Below, piece after piece: positions 49,206-62,700 of a DNA stretch of 64,000 bases. The translations under genes and the position numbers were made by a program. The DNA lies in contig JAILWY010000009.1 in NCBI GenBank assembly GCA_022113835.1, forward strand, positions 1,649,501 to 1,713,500, in the 5' to 3' direction. Under the pieces are notes generated by a model. That model made no database searches, was not told the DNA's origin, and worked only from the letters and a program-made list of their open reading frames with translations. Positions within the stretch are counted from its first letter, which is position 1. Every line of letters starts with the position of its first letter. Source of the stretch: Atopsyche davidsoni. Its lineage: Eukaryota; Arthropoda; Insecta; Trichoptera; Hydrobiosidae.

Positions 49206-52200
49206 TTTAGTAGATTTTCTGTCTCAATGTAAATTCGTTTTTGATTAATATAACTTTGATGCCAGTGATGTTCACACAACTCAAAATAACCAACTTTTAC
49301 TCGTGCACAATCCTTGTATAAATTAAAAAAAAACCAAAATCATAGAGGCTATCATGTCTATAATGATAGTGCTTGATGTCTGACAAGGCTCTTAATCTAA
49401 TTGTCAATAATTAAAACCCAAGGCAACGAATCAGATGCGGTGAATGAGACATGGTTTCGCAAATATAATTAACCATCTGACCGGTCCTTCACAATCAAAC
49501 CGTTACAAACAAGTATGGTTTGGAAAGCGAGATGTGCAGTATGGTCAGATACACTTCTTTAAACCCTTGGACCCGAATCTCTTTGAAACGGAAAGACTAA
49601 GGAGATAAAACATATTCAAAAATAACAAAAACAGCAAGAATAAATTTTATCTTGACAAGAGTCTTCGCAAGTAATTGACAAAAAAAACTATAAGCTCATA
49701 GGCACGAGAATAATTATTGATAATTATTAACAAATATGATTGCTGTTTTTGCTGAAATTTAAATTAGTAAAAAAAGAAAAGTATTGAAATATTATCCGCA
49801 CTCACCCTTAAATACAAAGTTGTTCGCCTATCTTTCTTTAAATCAGCGACGGTATATTCATCAATATGACATTACATAATATAGTTTATACAATTCGACT
49901 CAAGAATATAAAACTAATCTCAACCAACTTACTAAAAAATCACATCTTTAAAAAACTAATAATAACAAGTGAGAAGCAAGATGTGAGTTATGGCAAGAAG
50001 CGACGTGTGTCCAGGATAATGAATAATATCGAAGATGGAATTTATAATACGCCGCGGCATTCATGAATATTCATAAAACTTGTTTTACCTGCCAGATAGT
50101 TTAGCATCCGCGAAGTTTTTTCTCTGCCGGCGCCGTCGGAGGCAGCCGTAATTACGGTGGGAACAAAACGCATAGAAAAACACGGAACATTTTTTTTAAG
50201 ACAAGTGAAAAAAATGCACCATGTCGCATATTCGGAGCATATCTCGCGAACTATCGTTTTACCGATTCTACTCTTAAAACTTAAGGTAAAATATAATGAA
50301 TGACCTTAGTACTTGAGTGAGTACCTTAAGCTACTTGGGCTTCAATATTTCAGTTTCGTAGAAATGATAAAGGATTCTAAAATTTAAGGACATATGAGTC
50401 AGGAAGTTCCTTCATATTTGAAGTATATTTCCACGAGCACCCTTTTTGCATCGTCTCCGCCTCCACCCGCACTTTTCATCAAGGAACGGCGTTCGTTACG
50501 TCACAAGGCTGTTGAGGAGAACTGCGCTAGTGTGGGGTCGCGGTGAGGGGAGGCTAACGACCCCGCAGGCTCCAGCGCGGACTCGCCGCAACCCGACACA
50601 ATTGTCGGTTTTCTCCAATGCCTACTAAATCCGGCTATTAAATTTGTAGCCAGATGGTTGGGAGAATACAAAAACAATTATGTTGTGTAAGTGGCCGCTC
50701 GCCCAAACCTCGTTCGATTTGCAATTACCGAGTACCGAGTAAAAGGTCGTTAATATATATTTGTTTTTTGTCTTTTCAACAATTTTATTTTATAATAATA
50801 AAAAATGGGATGCATTTTGAAGAATACTCACAATATCTTATTTTTAATATGTTTGACAGAAAATGTATAGGCGTGGGAGGGTTGCGGCGGTTTCCTCGCC
50901 TCCTCCGGCAAACAATACAATAAAACAACAACGAAAAAAATGAAATAGCACTATTGAAATTTTTATTTTTATCTGCAAAATAATAAAATTATTAATTTTA
51001 TCCAAATTCGGCATTTCACCTGTGCTGATTTCACGAGGCGGTTTTGGTATAAAAAGTTGACGAGCACTTGTGTGTAATAATTGATTAATGCATAATACGG
51101 CATCAAGTAATAAAAATAATCCGGGCCCTAGAAATTATCACTTCTCTGCCTCGACCTCAGCGATGTTTTCTCTAACACCTGATTTAGATTAAATTTAACG
51201 CATGGTGAATGAAAGGAGAACAACGGACTATGAATTAACTATTGCCAATGCAACATAACTTTTCTAGTTTGACGCGTACAACTGTTATTATAACAAATCA
51301 AGTTAGATACGGTTTTCTAACACTTGACGAGCGTGAGCACTTTTCATGGTAAACACAGATCAATATTGTTGTTTACCGACGTATAAATCACATTTAAAAT
51401 ATTGGAGTATTTTTCAAAGATAATCCAAAAACATATTGCATACACAATTGAGATGTTCATTCGTAAATATCACCAATTATTGGTAATAATTGGCAAACCA
51501 GTTTTGAATCTTATGAATTAGTCTTCAAATTGTAAAGGTTTTTAAGACAGAATAATACAAAAATTATAATATTGCGTGACGTCTACGACAGACTTTTATA
51601 AAAGATTAAAGAGCTTTTTAAGAACCCCTTAAAAGCCAAAGTGCTCGTAACTTCCAATCCATAATGCTATTCATATTTGATGCAGCATATTGTATTGCAA
51701 AGGGTTGAATGATGCAATGGGTTTGATTTATGCCACTTGCTCGGGAGTATTTCTCTTATCTGCCATGCGAGACAATAAACTCGGCATTCCAACTGTATCT
51801 CAAGCGGTAGAACGTCGAAGAACAAGAGTTGTGCAAGGATCGATTTCATTGCCTCTAAAAGGAAATAACACTCTTCCAACTGGACTACACGCGGAATACC
51901 TGATGCGCTGTGCCTCATTGGGTTTTTTTCCACGGCCTTTAACAAGCGAGTAAAAACACACAACATAAATAATATGAAATCTCCGAGCTAAGAAAGGTTA
52001 TTTCATCGAATCTGCTGGATAATAACTATCAATCATTGTTTAAGATAGTATTTTAGCAAAGAAATGTATGTATATATTGCTATAAAATAATGGTAAAATA
52101 CAGTAAGTATAGCCGTATAAAATAGCAGTTTGGAAAAGATGTATTCGCCAGGCTCGCGTTTGCTTGTTTCGAAGATTGGCTCTATCCATCTCTATCATCT

Positions 52201-55200
52201 ACCGTCGGTTGAACAAGAAAGCTGCCATGTTGCCATGGTAATGTGACCGCTTTGCAGATCACCCTGTGGGAAGACAGACAACGGAAGGGGTCGGCTGCAG
52301 TCGGAGACCCCTCACAGGCGGTGTAAATTAAAAGAAAGCCCTAAGAATTCGAACGAGTTTCATGGATACTCTGTGAATTGGAGACATACTATAGATAGAA
52401 GATAGCTCCATGAACAAAGAGTTTCGGTTAAGACTCATTTATGATACATATACACGTATGCATACAGCTAAAAGTATATTTTTTAAACACTATAAAAATG
52501 AACATGCAGCTGTTACCTTTGATAAAAAAACTTTTACCAAAAAGTACAAATAAAGAAATTACATTACTCAATAAGCATTAACATAAATACTCGTATTTAC
52601 AAATGATCGAAATGTTATTTTTATGCTTTATTCTTTAGTAAGAAACAGATAGGCCAATATAGCTTAATACACGAATATATTCAAAAATAATAAATAGATA
52701 ATAATATTAACATTTTTAACAGCACGGTCATTATTTAGACATTCTCATTGAAAAGTCAATAAAATATTTTCAGAGATATCTAAATAAAACGACGTCCCCG
52801 GGCCGACATCCATCATCGGGTACGCTTGAAGAACAAGTTTTGAATGAAGATTTATTTCATCTTATTGTATTGGCTCGCTTGCTCGCTGCCGCCGGAGAGC
52901 GATGCGTCGATTCGTCTCCATTGTGGGAATGATTCACGACCGCGTAAACGATATTGTTCAATTCAAAGGCGCAATACCGGCAGTAAGAGTGGAATTAATA
53001 TATTCCCCGGGTGGTATGCGAGTTACTGAATACCGAATTCCGAGGAATCAACCTGAGCACACCTGCTGGCGGAGGCCGATGGTCCGCGGCACGACGGTTT
53101 TGCATAAACATCCGAGTGTTTTGTTCACATAACATGTTGTACATCAATCTCCATTACGACAATTCCAAATGTAATGTAGTTAGTTACATCGTTATTTGGA
53201 AAACCTTTTACAAGTTACTTGAAGATATTTAATATGGTAATAAAATAATAACATCAAAGAAAAAAAAATATTTTTGGCTCACGTTTTCTTATTTATTTAA
53301 ATCGAGTAAGAAACCTGGTATATTATTGAAAACAATAACATACCCTGTGTACATACACGCATAGCACCTTTTGTGAGAAAACGACAAAATGTAATGAGAA
53401 ATAAAGCAGGCAATATATGAATTGAATTTTTATGAAATATTTCTTCAACGTATCACACGAATCAAGTTATACGTCAGTGTTTTCGAAATAGAGTTTCGTT
53501 ATTTTATACATGGCTTAGGGTTGAGCAAAAATTCGCAACGCATACATTGTCCAAAATAATTTACCCCACCCAGTCGTGTAAATATCACTATCCACCTGCG
53601 AGATAAGGAAATATTCGTTTATAACTAACTAGCACTAACTATCGGTTATATTCAACTCTGATTATACTCGTTGATTTATAAAATAAAATAGTTTAAATTT
53701 CATCCATTTGTTTTTGGAGACGGGATACACTAATTATCCCTTCTGCGCGGCGCACGAAGATCGTGAGTTTTTCCGCAGCGGTTCCAATTAACGGGCGTCG
53801 AGACGTTGCCCACGTACAAGTCTAAATAAACAAATGCATTATTTGATTGGGCGAGTGTGTTGCATAATTTGAAAAACAATGCGTCATAAATCACAATTGA
53901 CCTGCTACACCTGCAGGAGTGATCGCAAAGCCCGGCGAGCCCTCCGGAGCGAGTGCGCTGGGAGTGTTAGTCACGCCGGGCCGGTGAGCTCGGGCCGCGG
54001 CTCCATATCCAGTAGGGAGCAGCGTGACTATATTTGGTGGCAAGCCTTATGAAAAGGCGATTTATATTTCTGTTCGCGCGAGACTCGCTCGGCCGCTCTC
54101 GTGAGGTGAACGCGTGCTTTTCAGCTGGCGAAAAACTGTTGAGAACGCAATCTGCAATTCTGTTGAAAGTAGAAAATCAAAATTGCGAAGTAAGTTTGTA
54201 ACAGTTATGTGATGTTAAAAATTAGTTGATGTACATGTTTAGATGTCAGGGTTAATTTATCGATTTATTTAGACTTAATTGCGTTGAAATCTCATTTGAT
54301 TGTGATGTCGATGGTACAATACAGCAGCTCAATGTGATCTTTTTTATATCCCTAGAGAAGGACATATAATTAAAATAATTAAATAATATATCGATTCTAT
54401 CCGCATCATCCTGTAATTAGAATTGACGACAGTGAAATGCGGTTCATTAATCCATACAATAAGCACAGTAATTAGATTCCTGATATTCATATCTTTGTAC
54501 GTTTTACTTTCTACGTGACAACTGCCTTCAACGTGGGCTCGAACCACATCGTGACACCCATGATTTTAAATAGATGCGTAAATTGATACTACCGGAGGAA
54601 TCATAACACGTATATTTTATATACAAATTCTGCTGTAGCAAAAATGAATAATTTATTAAAAATTAATTTAAATAAAATCCGACGGGTTTTACAATTTTTT
54701 TTTCTGTTTTCATCCTCTAGTAGTTTTTATGCAAATTTCGGTCGCCTCGGTAAGCGGTGAGGCAAAAGTGAAAATTCCGTTGTCAGCGCGTAAAATTAAT
54801 TTAATAACTCAGGAGGCATGCCGGCATGATCAACCGGTATGGAATTATTGGGTTGTAGTTTGAGCCGCACTGTCTGTCATAATTAGCGATGGCGACCATC
54901 GAACTCACCAAACCGACACAATCGATATTTTATATTTACCGGCATGAAAAGCATACGATTTTAAGCTATAAATTCATAAATTGATGAGTTTTTAATATTT
55001 ATATTTAAATACACTATATCCCAAGGGCGAAAACAGACACTGGTTGGAGCGACTAACGCAGACATTAGCGTGTTAAAGCGTTTTTTTTTATTTGTTTGGT
55101 ATATACCAATCGAATGAAAGAATTGCGGGTCTATCTTTGAAATAAAAAATATAATAAACCAAAAAAGATAAAATAAGGGTCGTGTACGATATCGACCTAA

Positions 55201-58200
55201 GAACTATCTGTATTAAAATCTCAATCGTAATTATCGATTTATATCAGCTGGACATATAATTTGTAAGAAAAATAAAAACAAAACCCGGCTAAAACATAAT
55301 TTCACCGCAAGTCAAAATATACACTTTGACACTTTAATAAATTACGACGTAATGTTTTATTAAGGAACGATTGTTGAAAAATTAATTATCTTTATATTCC
55401 TAAAAAAAATACAGTCTTCTTTGGAGCCTAGTCATTCGAGTGGCTGAAAGCGCCGTACCCACAAGGCAATAACGACATGGACTTTATCAGTGTCGCAAGT
55501 GACTGGAAGGTACTGAGTGAAGTCATCTTCTAGGCTGTACGCATTCTAACATCACTACACATGATATTATATTAAAATTGAGCGCAGTAACTGGCTTTGT
55601 ATACGCCACGTGCAAGGTTTCATATTGGTCTCCAATTATTGATATATAGTCATGAAGGTGTGCCGAGAGACGTGACTATTATCGAGGCATGAAAACACTC
55701 CTGGGAGAATCTTGACCTTCAGAATAAACTGAAGAAACCAATTATGAAAATATAAAAATTTAACATTAAAAATACGATTTATTTTGGAAAGGCAGTTATA
55801 TAAATTATAATTGCAGCTTGATGTAAAAAAAAATTTTCATGTAAAAGAATTTTCATGAGAAAAACACAGCTGTGCATATATTGAAATGCATTTTTCTAGG
55901 CTCTGAGCCCAGGCCCCTATGACTTTGCACTTGTTGGAGGCTTACTAACGGCACCGATAAAGTAGCCGTTGACTATTCATATTGGCTTGAAATATTACAA
56001 GGCGAGGGGCATGCACGGGGCGCCTGCATGCCGCGCACCCACTCCAATATTGACATTTACTATCGCCGACGAACAGCACTGCGGTGATACTTTAAAAGCC
56101 ACGTTGAAGTTATTAATTTATCAGTCGTCGAAGCCTCAGTTGTGGAAACAAATATTATAGAATATTTTCTGATGTAATAGCGCTTCGTATTCACAAAACT
56201 AATTGAAATAAACAATAAAGACTTTCAAGCATAGTAAGAAAAAAAATTGTGAAATATAATATTGATTAGAAAACACAAGTAATAAAAATATGCATTATTA
56301 TAGTTCAAACAAATTTGTTTGTTGTCAAGAAAATTTAATCGTTTTAATTTTTTAGATTTAACGTGGCGTAATGTATATAAGGCAATTAATCCGATAGCGC
56401 ACTGTGAACAGATAAGGAGTACTTACAAAACACGATCTTTGCTACCGCCGTATATCGAAGCTGGAAAGGGTTAGTGATTTAACCACTTCTTATTTTAATG
56501 ATTATAAATTAACTAACGATTAAGAGCAAAACATGATTATTTTTGAATACTTATAAATAAGCTCACGTATAAAATCGTGTTGAAAAATTTACAAAAATCA
56601 TATACTAATAATGATAATATTATAGGCTGAGATATCACCCAATGTATGGTAATGACTTATATGGTGTTTACCTGAGAAATTTATAAAGTGTGTAAACCAA
56701 AACAAAAAAAAAACAAGAATGGTCATGAGAGAAAAAAGTTACAATAAAGTAATGAACGCATAGTTGACTAGAGAGAGCTGACTCAATATATATAGTCTCT
56801 ATGCGTTCGAATCCCCTGTAGACGTATCCGACGTCGTTTGCTTCGGCCGCCAGCGTGGCGGGGAAAGCGACTCGCTCTCAGATGGGACAGATTGCGGTGC
56901 CCAAAGCGCCCGAGGGCAAACCGAAATGGTCTAATTACAGTATTGAAAGAATCAACAGTTGAAATGTAATTAGAGAGAACCTAAGCCGCGGTAAGAGGCA
57001 CACTGTAATTGAATGGGGTCGAATGAGACAATTCAGTGTTCGGAGCCGAGTTTAGATGTCCAGGTGATAGAGCGGCCGCCGGGAAATCTGTTCATGTGTA
57101 ATGGTGTAAGAGACAGGTGAAATGAGACCCGAGCCCGCGACTCTATCCTTTCGCCCATTGTGCGAGTCGGTGTTTCGAAAATAATGAACCTAGGTTACAC
57201 GAAATATTGGGAGTGTTATATTTCAAGACATACAAAATACGTTTATAAAGGATTAAAAGTTCGTATACGAATCTGCGACCCTCACCTATCACACATCGAT
57301 CCTCTACATCTACAATCTGACCACTCATATCATTTTATATTGATTCGTTGTTCTCGCAGATATTCACGCGAAACATTACTTTAGGATTTTTGATTTATTT
57401 GAAAATATATTTATCGCTTTAAATTAAACCTAAAACATCGCCGGTGGAGCATCTTACAGACTTCAAATACTTGTATTTCAGTTTAAAGAGAATTCGCACG
57501 AAAGAAAAAGGATTATAGTATTTTTTTATTAAAAAATTTGTACGCTATTTCTATGAAGCTATTTATGAAGTCATTAATGATTTTTCGTGAATAAACTAGT
57601 GTTACTATTTTTTCGTTTATCTTTTTTTAAGTCGGCGGTTCTTCACGTCTTGTAACATCCGCCTCGAGATCTCCCGTTGCGATTGCACCCTCGCCGCCTC
57701 CTATTGATTTCTGGGACAAGACAAGAGGTCGGCCGGCGCCGCTCAGCCATGCAGCCTGCGACAACGCGTCCACCGTGGCCAGTGCCTGTCGGAACTAGTC
57801 TCAATGCCACCAATGTCACACTCCACGTGATTGATGACACGTGCTCCAATCAAATGAACCATCGCATCAGAAGTAATGAGTATGACATTCAAATGATTCA
57901 GTGGATATGAGCACGGTTTTCACAAAGAGAAAATCTTCGGATAGAGTAAAGTAGGTGGAGATACTTTCAAAGCGAGTTGACCCCAGATCTCTCACGAAAA
58001 CAATACTATCACAGACGATTGGCGGTCGGATTCTAAAAAAAATCCGAAGACTAGAAATTCGTTGGACTTCGTCATGATTTTGAAAGTATAATAAACACAG
58101 CGTTTTACAACGCAAAGATTTGCTGAAATGACAACGTGAAAAAAACTTTTCTGTATAAAAATCATATTTCGGTATTTTTTTATTTTTATTTCTTTATAAT

Positions 58201-59020
58201 ATCTCTTGCATTTCGCGTGTCAATAACATAAAGTTAATATAAAAGCGCTATTTGAATTAAGAGACGGCAGATAATGGGTTCTTTACATAATACAGCCAGG
58301 TGGATGATGAATCATTTTCCTATGTCTCAAAAATGTTATTTCGCGAACTATTTTAACTTTTTATCGTGCTCTTTGAAATTAATATTTGAATGTTAATGTA
58401 CTGTTGTATCTATTAACAGAACAAAATCTTTACTATTTATATATAGTTATATCTGATCTTTGCTACATATAGTCTAACGAAGTTAGAACTTGCTATTATT
58501 TACAACTGTTACCATTTATGAATTGTTTACTAAGGCTGTCTGGAGCAAGTAAATTGTAATTTGTTTTAATTATAATTTTTCTATTACACCTGAAAAATCT
58601 TTAAAACTGTACAATAAAAAAAGGTAAGAAATAAACGCTAGATTATATTTAACAAAGATCTGATTTAGGCTTCAGATATGATGGCTATCCCTCAAGAACA
58701 GTGATAACGTAAATAAAAATACATTAAGAAAGGGAGGGATGGTAATGGACTAGGACTAGAAAATAAATATATTCATTTCATAATATGCCACAGAATAACA
58801 AAATTAATAAATAGACATTTATTTAGTTTTCAAGCATCGTGTGTACATAAATCATTCTATGCGGGAGAAAAAAAAAAAAAAAGTATTATTTTAAAAGCAG
58901 ACAATTAAAAAAGAAATGTGAGAATGAAAGGAGCCGACGCAGAGCGCACGAAGGCGCGCGTGACAGCGGCTCGGGGACTGCAGTTAAAAATACGCAGGCA
59001 ACGGAAATATCCCCCCGAGG

Positions 59021-59085
59021 GGTGCCCTGCCCCGGTCTGCCCCGATCTGCCCCGATCTGCCCCGGTCTGCTCCAGTCTGCCCCGG
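59021..59085. repeat. 10-bp minisatellite, about six units
   Basis: Consecutive decamers CCCGGTCTGC, CCCGATCTGC, CCCGATCTGC, CCCGGTCTGC, TCCAGTCTGC from 59031, with a degenerate unit before and a partial unit after. It lies in a GC-rich island (58920-59170). Confidence 0.9.
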
Positions 59086-59291
59086 CCACCAGGCAGAGGG
59101 AAAATTCAGAAAAAATTAAGGAGTTGACGCTCCCTAGCGTTCCGAGTTTAAGGCGGAGCACCGCTGGCGGTGACTTCTACGGATTCGTATGGAATAACAA
59201 GTTGCTTGCACTTTAAAGCTTTTACACTAAGATTGAGATTAATGTTGTTTTTCAAAGACTTGTTCCCAAATTCTGATAAATTGGTTTAAAA

Positions 59292-59776
59292 CATAGGTTC
59301 CCAAACTATTTTGTCCCGTCGATCCCTTGTCGAGTTTTCCTGTTTTTTGTAGACCCTTGCCTTGCTAATATTGAATTTTAATAACATTACAACTTCTAAC
59401 ATATTTTTGACATCTGATATACAGGGTGCGCCATATTTTATGTCGGTATGTAAACATTAAATATCTTTTGCATTTATCAACCGATTGACTTGAGTAAACA
59501 TTTTTTGAAACAATAATTCAGTACAATTTTAACCATGCTTCACATTGAAACAACGCGCCGAAATAGTGACGCTGTACATTGAAAATAGTCGTTCAGTTAT
59601 GTCATCTCAACGTGCATATCGTCGAAAATATCGAAGCCAACATGGCCAATGGGATCCACTCTTGTAGACCCCATTTACAGTTCGTGGACCCCCAATTTAA
59701 TTTTTCGCTGTCATCGACCCCTTGCAGGGCAGAATCGATCCCTGGGGGTCGATATTGACCACTTTGGGAGCCTATG
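59292..59776 (+). mobile_element. hAT-type non-autonomous element, copy 3, chimeric (485 bp)
   Basis: The ends CATAGGTTCCCAAACTATTT and, from the right, CATAGGCTCCCAAAGTGG are flanked by GTTTAAAA (59284-59291) and GTTTAAAG (59777-59784), an 8-bp duplication with one change. The outer parts match copy 1 (20759-21487). The centre, about 59418-59648, does not: it starts ACAGGGTGCGCCATATTTTA and contains a piece of a different transposase gene, replacing some 475 bp of the standard interior. Confidence 0.88.
59542..59644 (+). pseudogene. Captured helix-turn-helix transposase fragment
   Basis: One frame reads TLKQRAEIVTLYIENSRSVM and then SSQRAYRRKYRSQHG without a stop. This is the leader helix-turn-helix (often annotated DUF4817) of an IS630/mariner-like insect transposase: the QRxEIVxLYxENxRSVxxxQRAYRR pattern is diagnostic. 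The likely start ATG at 59534 is out of frame, implying a small indel. The fragment sits inside a hAT element and has no catalytic region. The remnant at 40830-40910 is a distant relative. Confidence 0.7.
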
Positions 59777-59784
59777 GTTTAAAG

Positions 59785-62700
59785 TAAGCGATAGTTAACA
59801 AGCTGTCGATGGCATCACAAACATTATATACGTACAGCACTTTATTTTTAAAAATAATTTTCTTGTGAGTATTTCGTTTGAGTATAAAATTAAATAAAAA
59901 GCTCTTTGTGCGTTTTGTTTAAACAATAGAAGATTTTACATTATATTTAACTTATTGATTATATGTTATTGTAACGAAAGATGTTGGTGTTATGCATTTT
60001 GATTTTGTCAACAACAACTGATTATAAACATTTATATTTGTCATTTTTCGTACACGACAACACGGCGGTAAAAAATGCAATACATTCGACATTGCTTAAA
60101 AAAACATACTTTTGTGTAAAAAAAAAACTAAAATTATAGCGAAATATTTTTTTTATAATTTAGAACAATTAATTGTTAATAACGGATATTTTGCAATATT
60201 TTCCTAAAACTATATGCTAATATTGAAATTTATTATTTATATCATACTCAAGTATAAAAAAAAACATTGTGATATATTAGTATACAAACACTTTTGAGAT
60301 GTTTTCTTCTATGTTTGAATAACATTTTACACGCTAATTAATATCGATAACAATAAATATGCAAATATTGCAAAAAAAATGTTTACAAATAAAATAATCG
60401 GAATGAGATGATTTATTGCAATTTTTATTATATTTTGATTAAACAAGATATCAAAGATAAACACGACGCAGGCATGTTCTAAAATCACGAATAGCCTCGG
60501 TGATAATCAATTTATTTATAACCGATTGAACATATTAATGAGATGTCACATCGCCGGCAGCAGGCTGAATAAATTATTATGAAAACTCGGACAATCCAGA
60601 GATGATGGACGCGGTCTGGTCCCGTGCACAAAGTACCGACAGCAACCGACGAAATCGAAAGCAATGCGATAGTGAATCGAACGGACATTCGCGTGTCCGG
60701 AGAGTGAGTGGGCCGGAGACACGAATCGAATAATAAAAGCATTTTCAGATCATATCGGGTATGGATCATGACCGACTCACTGGAGATGGGCACGATCGAT
60801 ACATTTCAATGTCTGAACTAATTCGTATAATCTAAAAAACTATATGCCAATCGATTTATTCGGTGCGACGTGTGTTTATAGACTGAGAAATGAAACGAAT
60901 GATTGATGCACTCATTGTTATTTTGTAAAATAGAGATCCGCCGTTAAAAGTGTTATAAATGGTAATTGCAGTAAACGGAAGAGATAATTTAGTTTCAAGA
61001 AAGCAAAATGAATTTATACAATCCGCTGCATGTGCATTGGAGTGAGACTGCGAAATAATGAGAAGTCGTTCTTCAATGAGAGAAACGGCGTTTTCAAAAA
61101 TAATATCAAATTTATTCATTTCAGAGCAAGCTTAAATTAATTGCACATTGTATATATGTGGGACATTTGATTGACACGAATAAACTGACATAGTTTGCTA
61201 CTTCAAGACTATCAGAAGAAGTATTTTGTGTGGATCCCGGGCAATAGACTCAACACATTGGTTGCTGTCAAAAAAATAAAAGGTATAAGAGTTGAAGATC
61301 GGACTCTTGAGTCTCGGACACTGAGTTTAGAAATAAAACCACTCGATCCGTTTAATTCGTTCTTCAGAGCTTCTTTATGACGCATTAGATATCAGCGGTT
61401 AATAAACCACATATTGGATATCGATAGTACTACATCATTATAAATGTTATCTATTCTTATTAGCCCCAAGAGCTACTAAGCTTTTTCGATTCTGTAAAAA
61501 AAAATGCAAATAGCGCGGCCTTGAAGATCATCAGCGCCGATGTGATATAAATAATGACCTCATATTTGGGTGGGTTTCCATCATTGAGTATGCAGGACAT
61601 GCCTGCTCCATAGGCGCTCGGCATCTCCAGTACCCGAGATGATGTAAGTTTAATTATACACTTGTGCTTTTTTCTGGTGTGTTATACTGATCGCTTTTTG
61701 TATGAGCCAGCGGATTAAACGTAATGGCATCGGTTTGCTTTATTTATTATATTAAGGATTTTCCAACGGAAAAGCAAGGTAGCCCGAGCGTTTGTCAATG
61801 CTCATTTAAGATATAACTCAAGTGCATAAATGAACGTTATTTCAATTTATTATGATTATTTATACATAATCAAAATATATAACGCCGGATTTTGCTATAT
61901 TGCGATAGGTCAATTGTACGACACCAATTCATTTGAAATGCCACATACACCCAGTGCCGGAAGTTAAGTGCACTATTTTGTTTCTTTCAGGACGCTTCAG
62001 GTCAACTGGACTTCAATATGCTTGCTGTCGTTTCAGATATCTGATATATGCCGTCTCGCTTCTGCTCGTACAATTTATGCTTACAATTTCTCGGTACTTC
62101 TGAAGCGTTATTCAATAGAAAATCGATTGATACGGTTCTCTCAACAGCGTTGTTTTTACGCATCTTCACAGGCGAACACTCTGCCTAAAATTGCTTCAGT
62201 ATATTTTGAGACATACTAATAAATTAAATAATATGAAGTAACACTATACATTTCTTTATAGAATTTCCATAGTATTATATTTTTGTCGCTGTCAATTTAA
62301 GAATGCAACGGTAGGCCGATTTTCTGATCTAATGTCATCGAGATATATTATTTATCTTGTAAAGATAAATAATACCTATATTTTATCACGGCATGTAATT
62401 CGATATTTTTATGAGACAAACAGCAAACACAGGGGAGTAAATGTTTAGCGTACAATTTCGCAGAGGTTCCCCCGGCTTGTCAATCCGGATTTTTTACATG
62501 TGAAATATAATACATTCTAACGTCATCGAGATCTGTCAAGCAGGCGACTGACGGCAGACGTGGATTGTCACGACACACAGGCCGATGACAGATAGGCGGA
62601 ACAAAATCATCGAGATGATGAAGTCACCGAGAATTCCAAACAATAAGAAAAAAATCCAGAATGTTTATAATTTAATAGCTTAAGATGACATTACCAGCGA

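Larger units (their letters stand above)
46240..58919. other. Non-coding stretch with GC-rich islands
   Basis: AT-rich background with islands at about 46340-46560, 48350-48520, 50440-50600, 52800-53100, 53920-54120, 56820-57110 and 57650-57860. The 48340-48560 island has an open minus-strand frame (GWAHRSVSCAPVKRQMPQKN and on) with no recognised relative and no clear donor. At 54187 the plus strand has a GTAAGT donor after a GC-rich promoter-like segment. None of these is strong enough to call a gene. Confidence 0.45.

Noticed and set aside
52902..53132. Plus-strand frame MRRFVSIVGMIHDRVN and on
   Set aside because: Several overlapping frames are open here because of GC content; no homologue or splice sites recognised.
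56755..56825. GCGTTCGAATCCCC, a strong B-box match, suggesting a tRNA
   Set aside because: Flanking bases do not pair as a T stem and no convincing A box lies upstream.
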